From NCBI GenBank assembly GCA_027592155.1, contig JAQCKY010000038.1:1-10040 (forward strand): a stretch of 10,040 bases of DNA. Reading direction: 5' to 3'. This DNA comes from Pseudomonadota bacterium (GTDB taxonomy: Bacteria; Pseudomonadota; Alphaproteobacteria; Rhodospirillales; UBA2165). The position numbers and the translations under genes were made by a program. Shown one piece after another: positions 7,186 through 10,040 of this stretch (position 1 is its first letter; every line of letters begins with the position of its first letter). A model generated the notes under the pieces. That model was given only the letters and a program-made list of their open reading frames with translations, searched no databases and was not told the DNA's origin.

Positions 7186-8484
7186 TTAGTTAGTGAGTTC
7201 TACATATTTTGGTTTTTCGCAGTTGCCGCAAACCCAAGGATAGGTCCAGTCGGCAGTCAGCTTCGCGCTTTCCGGAATGAAATTACTCCAGGCATCGCCT
7301 TTGACGACTCCCTTCGTGGACCAAACCGTCTCGAATTGCCCATCTTCCTGGATCTCACCGATGAGAACAGGTTTCGAAAGGTGATGGTTGGTATTCATCA
7401 CGGCGATACCACCGGCGAGGTTCTTGAACTTCTGGCCGTACATCGCCTGACGGACGGCATCGACATTGGTGGTACCGGCCTGCTTGACCGCCTGCACCCA
7501 CATGTTGAAGCCGATATAATGTGCTTCCATCGGATCATTGGTGACGCGCTTTTTGTTCTTCGTGAAAGCGTGCCATTTCTCGATGAAGGCTTTGTTCTCA
7601 GGCGTTTTGACGCTCATGAAATAGTTCCATGCCGCCAGATGACCGACCAAAGGTTTGGTATCGAAACCGGACAGTTCTTCCTCACCGACGGAGAAAGCGA
7701 CAACTGGAATGTCTTCGGCCTTGATGCCCTGGTTGGCGAGTTCCTTATAGAAGGGAACATTCGCGTCACCATTGATTGTGGAGACCACAGCGGTCTTTTT
7801 GCCGGCAGAGGCGAATTTCTTCACATCGGCAACGATGGTCTGCCAGTCGGAATGACCGAACGGCGTGTAGCTCTCCATGATGTCGGCTTCGGCAACACCT
7901 TTGGCCTTCAGGAAGGCCCGGAGAATTTTGTTGGTCGTTCGCGGATAGACGTAGTCAGTGCCGAGCAGAACCCAACGCTTGGCGCTGCCGCCGTCTTCGC
8001 TCATCAGGTATTCAACAGCCGGGATGGCCTGCTGGTTCGGCGCCGCACCAGTGTAAAACACATTGCGAGAGCTTTCTTCGCCTTCGTACTGAACCGGGTA
8101 GAACAGCATGCCGTTCAATTCTTCAACGACCGGCAAGACAGATTTACGGGAAACCGAGGTCCAGTTGCCGAACACAACATCGACCTTATGAACCGAGAGA
8201 AGTTCACGCATCTTTTCGGCAAAGAGCGGCCAGTTGGATGCGGGGTCAACGACGACAGGTTCAATCTTCTTGCCGAGCAGTCCGCCCTTCTTATTAAGAT
8301 CGTCGATCAGCATTAGCATTGTATCTTTCAATGTCGATTCACTGATCGCCATCGTGCCCGACAAAGAGTGCAGGACGCCGACTTTGATTGTATCCGCTGC
8401 CAAGGATGGCTGTGCCACGAATGATGCGAGTGCCAGGGCGCCCGCCGCCACGGTTGCCTTAAAGGCTGATTTAGAGAGTTGCAT
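7186..8484 (-). CDS. urtA: Urea ABC transporter substrate-binding protein UrtA
   Basis: UrtA is the periplasmic receptor that captures urea and hands it to UrtBC. The 432-aa protein has a signal peptide (basic start MQLSKSAFK, hydrophobic core, cleavage near SLAA at 28-30). A type I periplasmic-binding fold of the FmdD/AmiC/UrtA group follows. Typical blocks are TIKVGVLHSLSGTMAISES just after cleavage, FYPVQYEGEESSRNVFYTGAAPNQQ, the DYVYPRTTNK segment, GDANVPFYKEL, EAHYIGFNMWVQAV and a C-terminal WTYPWVCGNC. The length is normal for the family. The ATG at 8484 is preceded by a strong GGAGGAG ribosome site. It is the first gene of the urt-ure cluster, reads from the sigma-54 promoter upstream and ends with TAA at 7186-7188 before the hairpin gap. 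Confidence 0.98.
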   Translation of the reverse strand: MQLSKSAFKATVAAGALALASFVAQPSLAADTIKVGVLHSLSGTMAISESTLKDTMLMLIDDLNKKGGLLGKKIEPVVVDPASNWPLFAEKMRELLSVHKVDVVFGNWTSVSRKSVLPVVEELNGMLFYPVQYEGEESSRNVFYTGAAPNQQAIPAVEYLMSEDGGSAKRWVLLGTDYVYPRTTNKILRAFLKAKGVAEADIMESYTPFGHSDWQTIVADVKKFASAGKKTAVVSTINGDANVPFYKELANQGIKAEDIPVVAFSVGEEELSGFDTKPLVGHLAAWNYFMSVKTPENKAFIEKWHAFTKNKKRVTNDPMEAHYIGFNMWVQAVKQAGTTNVDAVRQAMYGQKFKNLAGGIAVMNTNHHLSKPVLIGEIQEDGQFETVWSTKGVVKGDAWSNFIPESAKLTADWTYPWVCGNCEKPKYVELTN

Positions 8485-8526
8485 GTCTCCTCCAATAGAG
8501 ATTTGTGATTCTACGGATCTCTACTT

Positions 8527-8542
8527 CGCAACCGGTGTGCCA
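8527..8542 (-). promoter_or_regulatory. Sigma-54 (RpoN) -24/-12 promoter for urtA
   Basis: Read on the minus strand, the site is TGGCAC, five bases (ACCGG), then TTGCG. The sigma-54 consensus is TGGCAC-N5-TTGCW, so both the -24 GG (8541-8540) and the -12 GC (8529-8528) are present with exact spacing; only the last base differs. Transcription would start near 8516, leaving a leader of about 32 bases that ends in the urtA ribosome site. Sigma-54 promoters need an activator such as NtrC, which fits nitrogen-limited expression of urea uptake and urease. Confidence 0.8.
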
Positions 8543-8582
8543 ATTGCTCGAAATTCATGAAGAAATGAAATAGGTTATTTAT

Positions 8583-8595
8583 TTTCAATATGTTA
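8583..8595. promoter_or_regulatory. IHF-like binding site between activator site and sigma-54 promoter
   Basis: The plus strand TTTCAATATGTTA matches the IHF core WATCARNNNNTTR except at the second position, and AT-rich sequence flanks it. It is centred about 72 bp upstream of the predicted urtA start, the usual place for IHF to bend DNA so that a distant activator touches sigma-54 polymerase. The IHF consensus is loose and occurs by chance in AT-rich DNA, so position carries much of the weight. Confidence 0.4.
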
Positions 8596-8638
8596 GTATA
8601 GAAATTTTGGGCGACCGTCCGCCAAGATATTCCGCAAA

Positions 8639-8653
8639 GCACAATTATTTTGC
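8639..8653. promoter_or_regulatory. NtrC-like activator site upstream of urtA
   Basis: GCAC, seven bases, then TTGC matches the NtrC core GCAC-N7-GTGC with one mismatch. Its centre is about 130 bp upstream of the predicted sigma-54 start, within the normal range for an enhancer site. Only one such site was noticed, while NtrC promoters often have two, so this is a tentative call supported by the neighbouring sigma-54 and IHF-like sequences. Confidence 0.35.
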
Positions 8654-8676
8654 CTATTATTTAAACAATTTTAATT

Positions 8677-8697
8677 TATGATTAATATATAATCATA
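8677..8697. promoter_or_regulatory. 21-bp palindrome, candidate operator
   Basis: Two perfect 8-bp arms, TATGATTA (8677-8684) and TAATCATA (8690-8697), flank an ATATA spacer. Arm centres are 13 bp apart, a geometry compatible with a dimeric repressor or activator of the GntR or similar class. It sits about 35 bp upstream of the NtrC-like site and about 95 bp upstream of the proposed TRAP promoter, so it could serve either gene. No regulator gene is in the window. AT-rich DNA produces such palindromes more easily, so function is not proven. Confidence 0.4.
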
Positions 8698-8791
8698 CAT
8701 GTGTGCGCCGAATTTCGTGACGAATCCGGCAGTTGAGAAATTGACCGCCGACCCTGATTGTCCACGTGACGAACACCCGGATATTAGGGGC

Positions 8792-8820
8792 TTGTCCGCA
8801 TTCAGAGGCCGGGATATGAA
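8792..8820 (+). promoter_or_regulatory. Possible sigma-70 promoter for the TRAP receptor gene
   Basis: TTGTCC at 8792-8797 and TATGAA at 8815-8820 are separated by 17 bp, the ideal spacing. Each hexamer has four of six consensus bases. A start near 8827 would give a leader of about 84 bases before the ATG at 8911. It is the best pair seen on the plus strand, but the match is only moderate. Confidence 0.35.
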
Positions 8821-8910
8821 GAATTAGGCGCCAAAATCCCGCCACATGGATAAGGCGAGAATGGCGATAACAACGACCAAGTAGAACGAATACAGAGGAG
8901 GACCCCCGAA

Positions 8911-9975
8911 ATGCGTCTCAAATCTAAAATCTTTCTAGCAGCTGGTGTTAGTGCGGTTGCGCTCACCGGGCTCGGCACATCATCCGCTCAAGCCAAAGAG
9001 ATGATCTTCAGCATCATCGGCTCGCCGAAACACATCTCAAATTTCGGAAGCAACGATAACGGCATCCTGGCGACCTGGAGCAAGAACGTCGCCAAGGAGA
9101 CCAAAGGTGACCTTACCTTTAAAATCCCGCTGACGCCGCTGGCCCCGCCGCCGCGGCTCTACGACGCGACAAAATCGGGCATCACCGACGCTGCTGTCCA
9201 GTTTAACGGTTTCCTGACCAAACGCGTCCCCTCGATTCAAATTTCCATGCTGCCGTTGATGTTCACCCGGACCGACGCCCACGGCGTTGCGCTGTGGCGG
9301 ACCTATAATAAGTTTTTCGCCAAGGGCCCCGAGTTCAAAGACGTTCAACTGCTCGGATTCTTCAGCGCCGGCGGCGGATTACTGTGCAGCCTCAAAGACC
9401 AGCCGATCGATTCCGTCAAAACGCTTCAAGGTATGAAGATGTGGTCGTTGCCGGGCTTCGCCGCCAAGGGGATGGCCGCATTGAATGTCAACGTGACGCC
9501 TGGTCCCGCGGTACGGATTTTCCCAATCGTCTCAAAAGGCGTGGTCGACGGCTTTAACGCCCTTGTTGCCGGTGACACCTACTCTTTTAACATTATCCGC
9601 TACACTAAATCCTGCACGATGGTCCCGGGCGGCACCTTTACGCCGACCTTCTCCGTCGTCATGAACAAAAAGGCTTGGAGTGGCCTCTCCGCTGCGACCA
9701 AAACAAGCCTGATGAAGGCGTCCGGTGAAAATCTCGCCCGTCTTGGCAAGATTGGTCATGATGACGGCATCAAGCAGGAAAAACGCTTTGTGGCGGACGG
9801 CAAGAAACTCCTCCCCGCCTCACCGCAGTTCGAGGCCGCGCTCCGCAAAGCCTGGCAGCCGCTCCACGAAGAATGGATCGCATCCGTCAACAAGATGGGC
9901 TTTGACGGCAAGGGCGCCTATGAGTTCTTCAAATCGGAATCGGCAAAGCTGGTAAAGGAAATGTCGGCGAAATAA
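8911..9975 (+). CDS. TRAP transporter solute-binding protein, DctP family, lacking the usual ligand arginine
   Basis: This is a periplasmic receptor of a tripartite (TRAP) transporter, in which DctP-type proteins deliver a solute to a DctQM membrane pair driven by an ion gradient. The 354-aa protein has a signal peptide (MRLKSK, hydrophobic core, cleavage after AQA at 28). Family landmarks are the SVKTLQGMKMWSLPG block at 168-182 and VSKGVVDGFNAL at 207-218. The family motif is usually LKGLKIRVP, whose arginine pairs with a carboxylate on the ligand; here the aligned residue is W178, so the ligand may not be an acid. Two cysteines (C159, C235) could form a disulfide. The ATG at 8911 has GGAGG 9 bases upstream. 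A terminator follows within 26 bp and no membrane genes adjoin it. The ligand cannot be named from sequence. Confidence 0.88.
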   Translation: MRLKSKIFLAAGVSAVALTGLGTSSAQAKEMIFSIIGSPKHISNFGSNDNGILATWSKNVAKETKGDLTFKIPLTPLAPPPRLYDATKSGITDAAVQFNGFLTKRVPSIQISMLPLMFTRTDAHGVALWRTYNKFFAKGPEFKDVQLLGFFSAGGGLLCSLKDQPIDSVKTLQGMKMWSLPGFAAKGMAALNVNVTPGPAVRIFPIVSKGVVDGFNALVAGDTYSFNIIRYTKSCTMVPGGTFTPTFSVVMNKKAWSGLSAATKTSLMKASGENLARLGKIGHDDGIKQEKRFVADGKKLLPASPQFEAALRKAWQPLHEEWIASVNKMGFDGKGAYEFFKSESAKLVKEMSAK

Positions 9976-10000
9976 TCGCCTCATTTCATTCCAAACAATT

Positions 10001-10034
10001 AAGGGCGGCCCCAATATCAACGGCCGCCCTTTTT
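10001..10034 (+). terminator. Intrinsic terminator after the TRAP receptor gene
   Basis: A perfect 10-bp GC-rich stem (AAGGGCGGCC at 10001-10010 pairing with GGCCGCCCTT at 10022-10031) encloses an 11-base loop and runs into TTTTT at 10030-10034. This is a textbook rho-independent terminator for plus-strand transcription. Lying 25 bp after the stop codon, it indicates that the TRAP receptor is transcribed alone rather than with downstream membrane genes. Confidence 0.9.
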
Positions 10035-10040
10035 ATTGGC

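Larger units (their letters stand above)
8485..8910. promoter_or_regulatory. Divergent control region between urtA and the TRAP receptor gene
   Basis: These 426 bp separate two divergent genes and contain no credible coding sequence. The part from about 8550 to 8700 is markedly richer in A and T than the flanking genes, as usual for a regulated promoter with bendable DNA. From left to right it holds the urtA ribosome site and short leader, a sigma-54 promoter, an IHF-like site, an NtrC-like site, a 21-bp palindrome, a 9-bp direct repeat (CGTGACGAA at 8716-8724 and 8765-8773), a possible sigma-70 promoter for the TRAP gene and its GGAGG ribosome site (8897-8901, 9 bases from the ATG). Confidence 0.8.

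Noticed and set aside
7087..8316. 409-codon open frame on the plus strand opposite urtA
   Set aside because: It lies wholly antisense to an unmistakable urtA, resembles no family, lacks a ribosome site and reflects GC-biased codon use on the other strand.
8595..8625. Sigma-70-like pair TTGGCG and TATACT on the minus strand upstream of urtA
   Set aside because: The -10 is good but the spacer is 19 bp and the -35 weak; the sigma-54 element is far stronger. It could act as a minor basal promoter, so it is not excluded.
8671..8698. Second IHF-like core in the AT-rich tract overlapping the palindrome
   Set aside because: It has more mismatches than the site at 8583-8595 and lies upstream of the NtrC-like site, outside the usual place.
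1..10040. Mobile elements, CRISPR arrays, tRNA or rRNA genes, nickel or guanidine riboswitches
   Set aside because: No transposase, terminal repeats, spaced repeats or recognisable RNA structures were seen. The predicted urtA leader of about 32 bases is too short for a riboswitch.

Overview
The window reads as chromosomal DNA of an alphaproteobacterium. The genes are GC-rich, the protein sequences are closest in style to alphaproteobacterial UrtABCDE and urease proteins, and a TRAP-type solute receptor is present, which is common in marine and soil members of that class. This assignment comes from recognising the families, not from a database search.

Positions 1-8484 (minus strand) hold one tightly packed cluster for urea import and hydrolysis. 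Transcribed from right to left it is urtA, urtB, urtC, urtD, urtE (a complete high-affinity urea ABC importer), then ureD (urease maturation chaperone), ureA, ureB and ureC (the three urease structural subunits). ureC runs off the left edge with 433 codons visible. Most gene junctions are overlaps or gaps of 1-31 bp. The one larger gap, 110 bp between urtA and urtB, contains a strong hairpin. Urea bound by UrtA in the periplasm would enter through UrtB/UrtC, driven by UrtD/UrtE, and be split to ammonia and carbon dioxide by UreABC after nickel loading that involves UreD.

Positions 8485-8910 form an AT-rich divergent control region. On the minus strand it has a near-consensus sigma-54 (-24/-12) promoter for urtA, with an IHF-like site and an NtrC-like site upstream at the usual spacing. 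This is the layout expected of a nitrogen-limitation promoter. A perfect 8-bp inverted repeat with a 5-bp spacer (8677-8697) looks like an operator for a further regulator.

Positions 8911-9975 (plus strand) encode a periplasmic TRAP (DctP-family) solute-binding protein, closed by a clear intrinsic terminator at 10001-10034. No DctQ or DctM membrane gene follows, so the receptor looks like an orphan here. The arginine that normally binds the ligand's carboxylate appears to be replaced by tryptophan.

The urea/urease cluster itself is a known system. The points most worth a second look are the sigma-54/IHF/NtrC-like promoter, the 21-bp palindrome, the divergent orphan TRAP receptor without its arginine, and an odd hydrophobic stretch in the UrtB coupling loop that a 9-bp microinversion could explain.
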